NCBI RefSeq assembly: GCF_019966575.1
Contig: NZ_JAINFK010000001.1
Location: 1-64,000, forward strand
Direction: 5' to 3'
DNA: 64,000 bases
DNA from: Oricola cellulosilytica
Lineage (GTDB): Bacteria; Pseudomonadota; Alphaproteobacteria; Rhizobiales; Rhizobiaceae
The notes beneath the pieces are model-generated. The model was not told the DNA's origin. It did not search any database and was given only the letters and a program-made list of their open reading frames with translations. Positions within the stretch are counted from its first letter, which is position 1. Every line of letters starts with the position of its first letter. The position numbers were made by a program, and so were the translations under genes. This document shows, in pieces, positions 9,001-17,704 of the stretch.

Positions 9001-9041
9001 TTATGAATATAGGACATAAATAATAATATAGGAAATTTATG
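8999..9041. promoter_or_regulatory. Candidate operator cluster in the divergent promoter
   Basis: ATTTATG (8999-9005) and CATAAAT (9015-9021) make a perfect 7-bp inverted repeat with a 9-nt spacer. A third half-site ATTTATG lies at 9035-9041. AATATAGGA occurs twice in direct orientation (9006-9014 and 9025-9033), 19 nt apart. The block is AT-rich and abuts the GntR start codon, so autoregulation and control of the divergent operon are plausible. Function is inferred from position and symmetry. Confidence 0.5.
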
Positions 9042-9230
9042 AACTCCGACGACCGCTTGGAGAATACGGCATGGCAGCCGGGACTCGCTTTCCCCCGACA
9101 AGGACATCTAATCGTGCCTCATACCATTCGCGTAGGCTGCAAGCTGGATATTTATCCCCCCGAGAAACGGACTTTCCGTTTTCATAGCGAGCGTCTCAAA
9201 TCCGGTAAGGCAAAAACAGGAGCGTGACCG

Positions 9231-10307
9231 GTGGGGAGACCAATATCCATAGCGGTGGCCGGTGCCGGTCTTGTAGGCAAACGTCATGCCGAGGCCATCC
9301 GGGCCGCTGGTGCTGATATCGGCCTTTGCGCGATCGTCGACCCGGTGCCGTCCGGGGAAGCGCTTGCCGAGCAGTACGGTGTGCCCTGGCACCGGTCACT
9401 CGACGCACTTTTCAGCGGCGAGCACCCAGACGGGGTGATTCTTGCCACGCCGAACCAGATGCATTCCGAGGGTGCAATGGCCTGCATAACCGCTGGTATT
9501 CCCGCGCTCGTCGAGAAGCCCTTCGCAGTCGATGTCGGGGCGGCAGAAACCGTCGTTGCCGCGGCAGAGAAAGCGGGCGTTGCCCTTCTGACCGGTCATC
9601 ACCGGCGTCACAATCCCTTGATCCGCCGCGCCAGGGCCGAGCTCGAAGCGGGCGCCATCGGTCGTGTCATCTCCGTCCACGTGAATGCCTGGCTCTACAA
9701 GCCGGAGGAGTATTTCGAGGCTGGGTGGCGCAGAGAGCCGGGCGCGGGGCCGGTTTTTCTCAACCTCATCCACGACATCGACGTACTGCATTACCTCGCC
9801 GGTGCTATCGAGACCGTTTACGCGATGGTTTCGAGCTCCGTTCGTAAGAATCCGGTTGAGGAAACCAGCGTCATTGCTCTGCGTTTTGCGGACGGCGTGC
9901 TTGGCACCATCAATGTTTCCGATACGATCGTCGCGCCCTGGAGTTGGGAAACGACCGCACGCGAGAACCCGGCTTATCCACCGACCAATCAGGTTTGCTA
10001 CATGATCGGCGGCACCCACGGATCGCTTGAACTGCCAGGATTGAGGGTATGGAGGAATCGCGGAAAACGCAGTTGGTGGGAGCCTTTATGTGCCGAGCAG
10101 CTGACGCATGATTTCGGAGATCCGTTGGTGCATCAGATCCGCCAGTTCGCGTCTGTCATAAGAGGCGAGGAAATGCCGCTCTGCTCGGGCCGTGATGGAC
10201 TGGAAGCGCTTCGTGTAGTCGATGCCGTCAAAAAATCTGCCACAACCGGTCAGACTACCAGCCTTCAGCGCCCCTTGGCGGCGAATGTTTCGGGAACTCC
10301 GAATTGA
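9231..10307 (+). CDS. Gfo/Idh/MocA-family oxidoreductase
   Basis: A 358-residue NAD(P)-dependent dehydrogenase. The Rossmann motif AGAGLVGKRHAE is near residues 10-21, the catalytic Lys is in ALVEKPFAVD, and the His is in FLNLIHDIDVLHYL. The start is a GTG at 9231 with AGGAG at 9219-9223; the conserved fold begins at once after it. It is first of a plus-strand operon with the AroE-like and aldolase genes and overlaps the next gene by 4 nt. Substrate is unknown; the context points to a cyclic polyol acid such as quinate or a shikimate relative. Confidence 0.8.
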   Translation: MGRPISIAVAGAGLVGKRHAEAIRAAGADIGLCAIVDPVPSGEALAEQYGVPWHRSLDALFSGEHPDGVILATPNQMHSEGAMACITAGIPALVEKPFAVDVGAAETVVAAAEKAGVALLTGHHRRHNPLIRRARAELEAGAIGRVISVHVNAWLYKPEEYFEAGWRREPGAGPVFLNLIHDIDVLHYLAGAIETVYAMVSSSVRKNPVEETSVIALRFADGVLGTINVSDTIVAPWSWETTARENPAYPPTNQVCYMIGGTHGSLELPGLRVWRNRGKRSWWEPLCAEQLTHDFGDPLVHQIRQFASVIRGEEMPLCSGRDGLEALRVVDAVKKSATTGQTTSLQRPLAANVSGTPN

Positions 10308-11137
10308 TCTCCGGGCGCACGCAAATCATCGCCCATATCGGCGTGCCGACCGAAAGCTTCAAATCGCCGATGATCTACAATCCGTGGTTCGAGGCAATTG
10401 GGATCGACACCGTCGTCGTGCCCATGGGATGCGAAGCGGAGGACTATCCAGCCTTTCTTCGCCTGATTTTCAAACTACGAAACATCCAAGGCGCGCTGAT
10501 CACCATGCCACACAAGGTGATGACGGTCGGACTGCTCGACAAAGCGAGCCCGTCTGTCCGGGTGTGCGGTGCGTGCAACGCGGTAAAGCGCGACGAGGCC
10601 GGCCGGCTCATCGGCGACATTTTCGATGGCGAGGGCTTTGTGCGCGGCATGCAGCACAAGGGGCGAACCGCAGCCGGCGCCACCGCGCTCGTTGTCGGCA
10701 GTGGGGGCGTGGGATCCGCAATCGCGGCATCCCTTGCCAAGGCCGGAGTTACGCGTCTCGGTCTTTTCGACACCCAGGTCGCCGCGGCGGAGAAAGTCGC
10801 AGCGAATGTCCGCGGCCACTATCCCGATATTGCGATATCGACGGGGTCCAATGATCCGGCGGGCTGGGACATTTTGGTCAACGCGACTCCGCTCGGCATG
10901 AATGAGGGGGATCCGATGCCGATGCCGGTCGAGCGCATCGCATCGACGTCATTTGTCGGCGAAGTCGTCATGCAACGGGAAGAAACGCCGTTCCTGGCCG
11001 CGGCGCGCGGCAGGGGGTGCGCAACCCTGGTCGGGACCGATATGCTTTTCGAGCAGATCCCGGCCTATCTGGAGTTCTTTGGACTTCCCGCCGCAACGCC
11101 GGAAAAACTGCGCAGCGTATCGAAAATCAGATATTGA
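10304..11137 (+). CDS. Shikimate/quinate dehydrogenase-like protein (AroE family)
   Basis: A 277-residue protein of the AroE fold. The N-terminal block IAHIGVPTESFKSPMIYN matches the substrate loop (PxxxSxSPxxxN, partly changed). TMPHK holds the catalytic lysine, DIFDGEGF holds the catalytic Asp, and VVGSGGVGSAIAASL is the nucleotide-binding GxGGxG loop. The usual NTDG is changed to IFDG, so it is more likely a catabolic quinate/shikimate-type paralogue than the biosynthetic enzyme. The start is a TTG overlapping the previous stop (TTGA). Its product 3-dehydroshikimate would feed the quiC-type dehydratase across the regulator. Confidence 0.75.
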   Translation: MISGRTQIIAHIGVPTESFKSPMIYNPWFEAIGIDTVVVPMGCEAEDYPAFLRLIFKLRNIQGALITMPHKVMTVGLLDKASPSVRVCGACNAVKRDEAGRLIGDIFDGEGFVRGMQHKGRTAAGATALVVGSGGVGSAIAASLAKAGVTRLGLFDTQVAAAEKVAANVRGHYPDIAISTGSNDPAGWDILVNATPLGMNEGDPMPMPVERIASTSFVGEVVMQREETPFLAAARGRGCATLVGTDMLFEQIPAYLEFFGLPAATPEKLRSVSKIRY

Positions 11138-11189
11138 ACGGACCGGTCTCGGCGGCAAGCGGCAACGAATCCGGAAAAGGGCACGGCAA

Positions 11190-11954
11190 ATGGACATTCC
11201 ACGCAATGACTTCAAGAGAGCGATTGCCGAGGGTCGCCAGCAGATCGGCCTGTGGGTGACCCTGCCTTCAGGCTTCACCGCCGAGCTTCTCGCCACATGC
11301 GGTTATGACTGGCTGCTATTCGATACGGAGCATTCGGTCGGCGACCCCATGACGGTGTTCGAACAGTTGCAGGCCGCCGCGCCCTACCCGGCCAGCCTGG
11401 TCGTGCGGCCGGCCAGCAACGATGTCGTGCTGATCAAACGGTTGCTCGACGCCGGCGCACAGACGCTGCTCATCCCTTATGTGCAAAATGCCAATGAAGC
11501 CAAAGCTGCAGTCGACGCCATGCGTTATGCACCGCGGGGTGTTCGCGGTTTTGCCGGTCTAACACGAGCGACGCGATACGGCGCGGTTGACGATTACGCC
11601 ACGCACGCAGAGAAAGAATTGTGTCTTCTCGTCCAGGTCGAGACCAAGTCTGCGCTGGACGAAATCGAAGCGATCGCCGCAGTCGACGGCGTCGACGGAA
11701 TTTTCGTCGGCCCTGCCGATCTATCCGCATCGATGGGCCATTCCGGCAACACAGGTCATCCAGAAGTCGAGCGTGCGATCGAAGTGGCCATCGAGAGGAT
11801 CCGCAAAGCCGGGAAACCGGCCGGCATTCTATCGCTGGATAAGGAGTTTGTGCGCAGGTGCCTGGATCTCGGCACGGTCTTTACCGCCGTCGACGTGGAC
11901 GCCAGCATCCTCGTCCGGCAGGCAAGGGAGATCGCACGCGAATTCAAAGGCTGA
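11190..11954 (+). CDS. HpcH/HpaI-family aldolase
   Basis: A 254-residue class II aldolase of the 4-hydroxy-2-oxoheptanedioate/2-keto-3-deoxy acid type, which cleaves hydroxy-oxo acids to pyruvate and an aldehyde. Family marks are IGLWVTLPSG, WLLFDTEHSVGD with catalytic and metal residues, RGVRGFAGLTRATRYG, LLVQVETKSAL with the metal-binding Glu, and GIFVGPADLSASMGH. The ATG at 11190 gives the normal family length; the longer open frame overlaps the upstream gene. It ends the plus-strand operon. The presence of an aldolase beside dehydrogenases suggests ring-cleaved or deoxy acid intermediates, which is inference. Confidence 0.85.
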   Translation: MDIPRNDFKRAIAEGRQQIGLWVTLPSGFTAELLATCGYDWLLFDTEHSVGDPMTVFEQLQAAAPYPASLVVRPASNDVVLIKRLLDAGAQTLLIPYVQNANEAKAAVDAMRYAPRGVRGFAGLTRATRYGAVDDYATHAEKELCLLVQVETKSALDEIEAIAAVDGVDGIFVGPADLSASMGHSGNTGHPEVERAIEVAIERIRKAGKPAGILSLDKEFVRRCLDLGTVFTAVDVDASILVRQAREIAREFKG

Positions 11955-12153
11955 GAAGCTACTGGTGGAAGCGGTCGGAGAGGGGCTCTGGCGCCTCACT
12001 GGAAACGATAGGGCCACGAACGGCCGCCTGATGCCTAAACTCCATTGTCTTGGAGGCGAAAGTGACGCAGGGTTTGAAGTAATTCAATTCCAGACTATGA
12101 TGCCGCCACTTCCCGGGGGTCGGGATCCTGCGGGAAGGCGGGAGGTGCGAAGC

Positions 12154-12984
12154 ATGACGGTTGCGATCGTTCTCGTACTGGTAGCCTTGGGCTCAATCGT
12201 TTTCCACGTGCTCAGTCCGTGGTGGTGGACGCCCATCGCCTCTAATTGGGGTTACATCGATCAGACATTGATCGTCACGTTCTGGATCACCGGCGTGGTC
12301 TTCACCGCCGTCGTTGTATTCATGGCGTACTGCGTTTTTCGTTTCCGACACAGGGAAGGCGCAAAGGCCGCTTACGAACCTGAAAGCCGTAAACTGGAAC
12401 TGTGGCTGACCGGCATCACGGCGGTAGGCGTCGCGGCCATGCTTGCGCCAGGCCTGATCGTCTGGTCGCAATTCGTAACGGTGCCGGATGAAGCGACCGA
12501 GATCGAGGTGGTCGCGCAGCAGTGGCAGTGGAATTACCGGCTACCCGGAGAAGACGGGATACTCGGCAAATCGAGCAACAAGCTGGTCAGCTATGACAAT
12601 CCGCTTGGCGTCGATCCTGACGACGTCAACGGTCAGGACGATGTCATCGTGGAGGCCGATGCACTGCATCTGCCGATTGACCGGCCGGTCAAGGTATTGC
12701 TGCGCTCCATCGACGTGCTCCACGATTTTTACGTGCCTGAGTTCAGGGCGAAGATGGACATGGTGCCCGGCATGGTTACTCACTTCTGGTTCACGCCGAC
12801 CAGGACGGGCGAATTCGAAGTCCTCTGCGCCGAACTCTGCGGGGTCGGTCACGGCTACATGCGCGGCGCAGTGTTCGTCGATTCCGAGCAGGATTATCAG
12901 GCGTGGCTGGCCAGCCAACAGACCTTCGCGGAGATTTCCGGTCCTGTGAAGATCGGGGCAGCCGGAGGCGGCGCCGCACGATGA
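12154..12984 (+). CDS. coxM: Cytochrome c oxidase subunit II (CoxM type)
   Basis: A 276-residue membrane protein with two N-terminal helices (about residues 3-25 and 40-62) and a periplasmic cupredoxin domain. The CuA centre is complete: His in LHDFYVPEF, and CAELCGVGHGYM with two Cys, His and Met. It takes electrons from cytochrome c, so this is a cytochrome c oxidase rather than a quinol oxidase. No fused haem c (CxxCH) is seen. The ATG at 12154 follows GGAGG at 12141-12145; an in-frame ATG at 12099 is less likely. It is first of five oxidase genes in the order known for rhizobial coxMNOP. Confidence 0.88.
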   Translation: MTVAIVLVLVALGSIVFHVLSPWWWTPIASNWGYIDQTLIVTFWITGVVFTAVVVFMAYCVFRFRHREGAKAAYEPESRKLELWLTGITAVGVAAMLAPGLIVWSQFVTVPDEATEIEVVAQQWQWNYRLPGEDGILGKSSNKLVSYDNPLGVDPDDVNGQDDVIVEADALHLPIDRPVKVLLRSIDVLHDFYVPEFRAKMDMVPGMVTHFWFTPTRTGEFEVLCAELCGVGHGYMRGAVFVDSEQDYQAWLASQQTFAEISGPVKIGAAGGGAAR

Positions 12985-13066
12985 CGGGGATGAAGACAGC
13001 GTAACGAAGGAGGCCCGACGATTGTCGTTCGGGCATCGCTAGAGGGAAGCTAGGGAGCTGGAAGCG

Positions 13067-14842
13067 ATGGTCGATGTAACACCGCATGACGAGAGCGGCG
13101 TTCCCCCGGCGGAGGTGCCCGAACTCGAGCTTTACCACCCCAAAAGCTGGTGGACGACCTACGTCTTTTCCCAAGACGCCAAGACCATCGCGATCCAGTA
13201 TTCCGGTACCGCAATCGCCATCGGTTTCGTGGCGCTGGTGCTGTCGTGGCTTATGCGGCTGCAACTCGGATTTCCGGGCACGTTCGATTTCATCACGCCT
13301 GAGGCCTATTACCAGTTCGTGACCATGCACGGCATGATCATGGTGATCTATCTACTGACCGCGCTGTTCCTCGGTGGTTTCGGAAATTACCTGATCCCGC
13401 TGATGGTCGGGGCACGCGACATGGTCTTCCCCTACATCAACATGCTCAGCTACTGGATCTACCTGCTTGCGGTGCTGGTTCTCGTGGTCAGCTTTTTTGC
13501 GCCGGGCGGGCCAACCGGAGCCGGCTGGACGCTGTACCCGCCGCAGGCGATTCTGAGCGGAACGCCGGGCGGACAGGGAGCGGGTATCATCCTGATGCTG
13601 GTCTCGCTCATTCTCTTTATCATCGGCTTCACCATGGGCGGCCTGAATTACGTGGTGACCGTGATCCAGGGGCGCACACGCGGCATGACGCTTATGCGCC
13701 TTCCGCTTACCGTCTGGGGCATTTTCACAGCCACCGTGATGGCGCTGCTCGCGTTTCCGGCGCTCTTCGTCGCCTGCGTGATGATGCTGTTCGACCGGTT
13801 ACTAGGCACCAGCTTCTTCATGCCGGCGCTGGTGGATGCGGGCGAGCAACTCAGCTACGGCGGAGGCAGTCCGATCCTCTTTCAGCATTTGTTCTGGTTC
13901 TTCGGCCACCCGGAGGTCTACATCGTCGCGCTGCCGGCCTTCGGTATCGTCTCCGATCTCATCAGCACGCACGCCCGCAAGAACATCTTTGGCTACCGCA
14001 TGATGGTCTGGGCGATCATCATTATCGGTGCCCTCTCATTCGTGGTCTGGGCGCACCACATGTATGTCAGCGGCATGCATCCCTGGTTCGGCTTCTTCTT
14101 CGCCACAACCACCTTGATTATCGCCATTCCGACGGCGATCAAGGTCTACAACTGGGTCCTCACGCTTTGGCGCGGCGACATTCATCTGCGGGTGCCGATG
14201 CTGTTTGCCCTCGCCTTCATCGTCACCTTCGTCAATGGCGGTCTTACCGGCCTGTTTCTCGGCAATGTCGTCGTCGACGTTCCATTGTCGGACACGATGT
14301 TCGTAGTGGCGCATTTCCACATGGTCATGGGCGTGGCTCCGATCCTCGTGATTTTCGGCGCAATCTATCACTGGTATCCGAAGATCACTGGCAGAATGTT
14401 CCATGAAGGAATGGCCCAATTCCATTTCTGGGTCACGTTCCTGGGCGCCTATGCGATCTTCTTTCCGATGCACTATGTCGGCCTGGTCGGGGTGCCACGC
14501 CGCTACCCGGAGATAGGCGACACGGCGTTCGTCCCGGACTCGGTCCAGGATCTGAATGCGTTCATCACCATGGCGGCGCTGATCGTCGGGTTCGCCCAGA
14601 TCGTGTTCCTCTTCAACATATTCTGGAGTCTCCGTCACGGGCGGGAGGCTGGCGGCAATCCGTGGCGCGCGACCAGCCTTGAGTGGCAAACACCTACAAC
14701 GCCCCCGCCGCACGGAAACTGGGGCGATCACGTGCCCGTCGTCTATCGGTGGGCCTACGACTACAGCGTCCCCGGCGCTTCGCAGGACTTCATCGCCCAG
14801 AACGATCCGGGGACCGGCATCAAGGCGCCGAGGCCCGCATGA
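13067..14842 (+). CDS. coxN: Cytochrome c oxidase subunit I (CoxN type)
   Basis: A 591-residue catalytic subunit with about 12 helices. The low-spin haem ligand is in TMHGMIMVIY. The CuB His and cross-linked Tyr are in FFGHPEVYIVALP, the CuB His-His pair is in FVVWAHHMYVSG, and the haem a and a3 ligands are in VAHFHMVMG. The Glu of HPEVY marks the A1 class of haem-copper oxidases. It pumps protons while reducing oxygen to water at the inner membrane. Its stop overlaps coxO by ATGA. It is separated from coxM by 82 nt. Confidence 0.92.
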   Translation: MVDVTPHDESGVPPAEVPELELYHPKSWWTTYVFSQDAKTIAIQYSGTAIAIGFVALVLSWLMRLQLGFPGTFDFITPEAYYQFVTMHGMIMVIYLLTALFLGGFGNYLIPLMVGARDMVFPYINMLSYWIYLLAVLVLVVSFFAPGGPTGAGWTLYPPQAILSGTPGGQGAGIILMLVSLILFIIGFTMGGLNYVVTVIQGRTRGMTLMRLPLTVWGIFTATVMALLAFPALFVACVMMLFDRLLGTSFFMPALVDAGEQLSYGGGSPILFQHLFWFFGHPEVYIVALPAFGIVSDLISTHARKNIFGYRMMVWAIIIIGALSFVVWAHHMYVSGMHPWFGFFFATTTLIIAIPTAIKVYNWVLTLWRGDIHLRVPMLFALAFIVTFVNGGLTGLFLGNVVVDVPLSDTMFVVAHFHMVMGVAPILVIFGAIYHWYPKITGRMFHEGMAQFHFWVTFLGAYAIFFPMHYVGLVGVPRRYPEIGDTAFVPDSVQDLNAFITMAALIVGFAQIVFLFNIFWSLRHGREAGGNPWRATSLEWQTPTTPPPHGNWGDHVPVVYRWAYDYSVPGASQDFIAQNDPGTGIKAPRPA

Positions 14843-15546
14843 GTGTGATCCTCGTCTTCCTGCTCGTGGTTTTTGGATTCTCCCTCTGGTGGCTCTCTCA
14901 GCAACGACTGTTGTCGAAGCCATGGACCGAGCAGGGCTTGGCCGTCGACCCCTCCCACCGAGGCGAGGCGGCTATGCCGACGGCCAAAATTGCGCTCGGG
15001 ATCTTCCTGGCGGTAGTCGGCGCGCTGTTTGCGTTGTTCGCGAGCGCATATTTCATGCGGATGGAGTATTCCGACTGGCAGGCGCCCCCGGTGCCAAGCG
15101 TCATATGGGCCAACACGGCGATACTCGTGGCCGCCAGTATCGCCCTGGAGATCGCGGCGCGCACGGCGCGCGATGGGCGAATTGACATTTCGCGTGTTGC
15201 GCTGGCAATCGCCGGCGCCGCTACACTGGTCTTCCTGGCCGGACAACTCGTGGCCTGGCAGCAGTTGTCGCTTGCCGGACACTATCTGGAAGTGAACCCA
15301 GCCAACGGATTTTTCTACCTTTTGACAGGCATGCATGGCTTGCACATCATCGGCGGCCTGATCGCGCTCGGCTTCACACTCGTTGCCCTGTCGGCGCAAG
15401 CTCCGATCAGCGGACAGTTGCAACTCCGTGTCGAGCTATGCGCGATGTACTGGCATTTCCTCCTCTTCGTATGGTTGGGGCTTTTGGTGCTGCTGGCCGG
15501 CTGGGCCGGCGATTTCATTGCTATCTGCAAGCAAGTGTTGACGTGA
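14839..15546 (+). CDS. coxO: Cytochrome c oxidase subunit III homologue (CoxO type)
   Basis: A 235-residue hydrophobic protein with about six or seven helices. MHGLHIIGGLIALG and ELCAMYWHFLLFVWLGLL are hallmarks of the subunit III family (histidine in the HxxHxxxG-like helix and the YWHFxxxVW helix). The start ATG overlaps the coxN stop. A second, different subunit III homologue follows, as in the coxOP pair of Bradyrhizobium. Confidence 0.82.
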   Translation: MSVILVFLLVVFGFSLWWLSQQRLLSKPWTEQGLAVDPSHRGEAAMPTAKIALGIFLAVVGALFALFASAYFMRMEYSDWQAPPVPSVIWANTAILVAASIALEIAARTARDGRIDISRVALAIAGAATLVFLAGQLVAWQQLSLAGHYLEVNPANGFFYLLTGMHGLHIIGGLIALGFTLVALSAQAPISGQLQLRVELCAMYWHFLLFVWLGLLVLLAGWAGDFIAICKQVLT

Positions 15547-15561
15547 TGAGGGATACAAACC

Positions 15562-16281
15562 ATGGCTGACACCACCGCCAATCACGCAACCTCAAGGCCG
15601 CGCCGTCCGGGGATAGCCGGTGTCGCCGCCGACTGGGCTTCCGATCAGCGCGCCTTCAAGACGGCATCATGGGGGAAGGCCATGATGTGGATATTCCTGC
15701 TCTCAGACACCTTCATATTCGGTTGCTTCCTCCTCGCCTACATGACTGCGCGGATGTCGACGGTGGTGCCGTGGCCGGACGCAAGTAAAGTTTTCGGATT
15801 GCAGATCGGCGGTTCCGATGTTCCCCTCATCCTGATCGCGATCATGACCTTCGTGCTGATTTCCTCGAGCGGAACCATGGCGATGGCGGTGAATTGCGCC
15901 TATCAGCGCAGACGGGGCGCGACGGTGGTGCTGATGTTGTTCACCGCCCTGATGGGCGCAACGTTCGTGGGCATGCAGGCCTTCGAATGGACGAAGCTGA
16001 TCAGTGAAGGCGTGCGGCCATGGGGAAACCCCTTTGGCGCCGCACAATTCGGCGCCACGTTCTTCATGATCACCGGCTTTCACGGTACTCACGTGACTAT
16101 CGGCGTGATCTTCCTACTCATCGTCGCACGCAAGGTCTGGCGCGGCGAATATGACCGCGGCGACCGGGGCTTCTTCACCAGCCGGCGCGGCGATTACGAG
16201 CAGGTCGAAATCATGGGCCTCTACTGGCACTTCGTCGATCTGGTCTGGGTGTTCATTTTCGCATTCTTCTATCTGTGGTGA
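15562..16281 (+). CDS. coxP: Cytochrome c oxidase subunit III homologue (CoxP type)
   Basis: A 239-residue membrane protein with five or more helices. GFHGTHVTIGVIFLL and MGLYWHFVDLVWVFIFAFFYLW are the classical subunit III helices. It starts 15 nt after coxO. It is closer to standard CoxC/CyoC than coxO. Two subunit III genes in one operon are typical of the alternative CoxMNOP oxidase. Confidence 0.85.
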   Translation: MADTTANHATSRPRRPGIAGVAADWASDQRAFKTASWGKAMMWIFLLSDTFIFGCFLLAYMTARMSTVVPWPDASKVFGLQIGGSDVPLILIAIMTFVLISSSGTMAMAVNCAYQRRRGATVVLMLFTALMGATFVGMQAFEWTKLISEGVRPWGNPFGAAQFGATFFMITGFHGTHVTIGVIFLLIVARKVWRGEYDRGDRGFFTSRRGDYEQVEIMGLYWHFVDLVWVFIFAFFYLW

Positions 16282-16289
16282 GGTAAGGC

Positions 16290-16658
16290 ATGTCGGCACC
16301 GGCAACACACGCACATGACGTCCCGCAAGCGGCCGCGGCGGTCGAGCATGGCCAGCACCATCCGATCCGGCTCTATCTGATCGTCTGGTTCTGGCTCTTC
16401 GTGCTCAGCGCCTGCTCCTATTTCGTCGATTATGTGGGCTTTGAGGGTTTTCTGCGCTGGAGCTTGATCATCGTCTTCATGATGTTGAAGGCGGGGCTGA
16501 TCGTCGCTGTCTTCATGCATATGGTCTGGGAGCGGCTGGCGCTCGTGTACGCCATATTGCTGCCGCCGGTGGCGGTGCTTGTTTTCGTCGCGATCATGGC
16601 CATCGAATCCGACTACACCGCGCTAATGCGGACGATGTCCTTCGTCGGTGGAGGGTGA
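16290..16658 (+). CDS. Cytochrome c oxidase subunit IV family protein
   Basis: A 122-residue protein with a His-rich polar N-terminus and three helices (approximately residues 27-47, 57-78 and 85-106). It fits the prokaryotic COX4/CyoD family, including the conserved MMLKAGLIVAVFMHM stretch with Lys and His near the middle helix. It begins 8 nt after coxP and is the last gene of the oxidase operon. Confidence 0.8.
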   Translation: MSAPATHAHDVPQAAAAVEHGQHHPIRLYLIVWFWLFVLSACSYFVDYVGFEGFLRWSLIIVFMMLKAGLIVAVFMHMVWERLALVYAILLPPVAVLVFVAIMAIESDYTALMRTMSFVGGG

Positions 16659-16684
16659 CCGGACGTTCCGACGATCGGAAGGTC

Positions 16685-17512
16685 TTATGCCTTCTTCTTG
16701 CTCCGCGCCTCGGCAGTCGGCGAGACCACAGCCTTCCGGTAGAGGTGCCACGTCGCGTGGCCCAAGATCGGGACAACCACCGCGAGTCCGGCGAAAAGAG
16801 GCAGTGAGCCAACCGCCAGCATCGCGGCGACGATGAATCCCCACAGGAGCAACGGCGCGGGATTGGTCTGAATAACGCGCAGAGAGGTCCTGATCGCCGA
16901 AGAGGCGCCTACATCCTGGTCCAGCAACAGCGGAAAGGCCACCGACGTTGTCGCGAGCACCACAAGTGCGAACAGGAAGCCTATGAGGTTTCCGGTAACG
17001 AGCATGGTCCAGCCCCGCTCGGTCGTTAACACGTCGAAGACAAATGCAACGAAGGAGTCCGGACCGGCCGAACCATAAAATTGGGCATAAATCGCCTGGG
17101 CCGTCACGAGCCACGCCAAGAAGATGACTGTCAACATCAGGCCGACAGCGATGATCGAGGGAACTGCGGGGGAACGGCGGACTTCCAACGCGTGTCGCCA
17201 CGATGTGTCCATGCCAGCCTCCCGCCGCCGGCTAATTTCGTACAGACCGATGGCAGCGAGCGGCCCCAGCAGAGCAAATCCGGCAATCAGCGGGAAAATG
17301 AGTTGCAATACCTGGCCGGTGGACGCCCAACTCAGCAGCAGCAAACCAATGATCGGGTAGACTATGCATATAAAGACATAGTGCGACGGCTTCTCCCAAA
17401 AATCGTCCAGACCCCGCCGAAGAGCATCAAATACGTCATTGAAATCAATACGCCGGACTTCCGGATCCGCGACCGCTCCCTGAGCACCGCTTAAAACGTG
17501 AAAAGCCGCCAT
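16685..17512 (-). CDS. DUF2189 multi-pass membrane protein
   Basis: A 275-residue protein with about six hydrophobic segments. The N-terminal RRIDFNDVFDALRRGLDDF and the following GLLLLSWASTGQ fit DUF2189, a family often found beside terminal oxidase genes. It converges on the oxidase operon with only 26 nt between stops, so it is transcribed separately. The C-terminal tail is basic (RSKKKA). Its biochemical role is unknown; its neighbours suggest respiration. Confidence 0.75.
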   Translation of the reverse strand: MAAFHVLSGAQGAVADPEVRRIDFNDVFDALRRGLDDFWEKPSHYVFICIVYPIIGLLLLSWASTGQVLQLIFPLIAGFALLGPLAAIGLYEISRRREAGMDTSWRHALEVRRSPAVPSIIAVGLMLTVIFLAWLVTAQAIYAQFYGSAGPDSFVAFVFDVLTTERGWTMLVTGNLIGFLFALVVLATTSVAFPLLLDQDVGASSAIRTSLRVIQTNPAPLLLWGFIVAAMLAVGSLPLFAGLAVVVPILGHATWHLYRKAVVSPTAEARSKKKA

Positions 17513-17704
17513 GTCATCCCTCCTGGACTGGGTCCGGCGGGCCGACGCTCACGTGGCCTGATCTGGCCGGTTACGTGGAGCGCAACCCTGCCGTAAGGGC
17601 ATGATACAATGGGAAAACGGGTTTGTCGCCATCTTGATTTCGAGACGGTTTCTTGATCCTCAACGATCCCGGAATTGCCTCGACGGGGGCTGAGCACCCC
17701 CTGC

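Noticed and set aside
12099-12153. Earlier in-frame ATG for coxM
   Set aside because: The extra 18 residues are polar and Gly/Arg-rich, while GGAGG at 12141-12145 fits the ATG at 12154.
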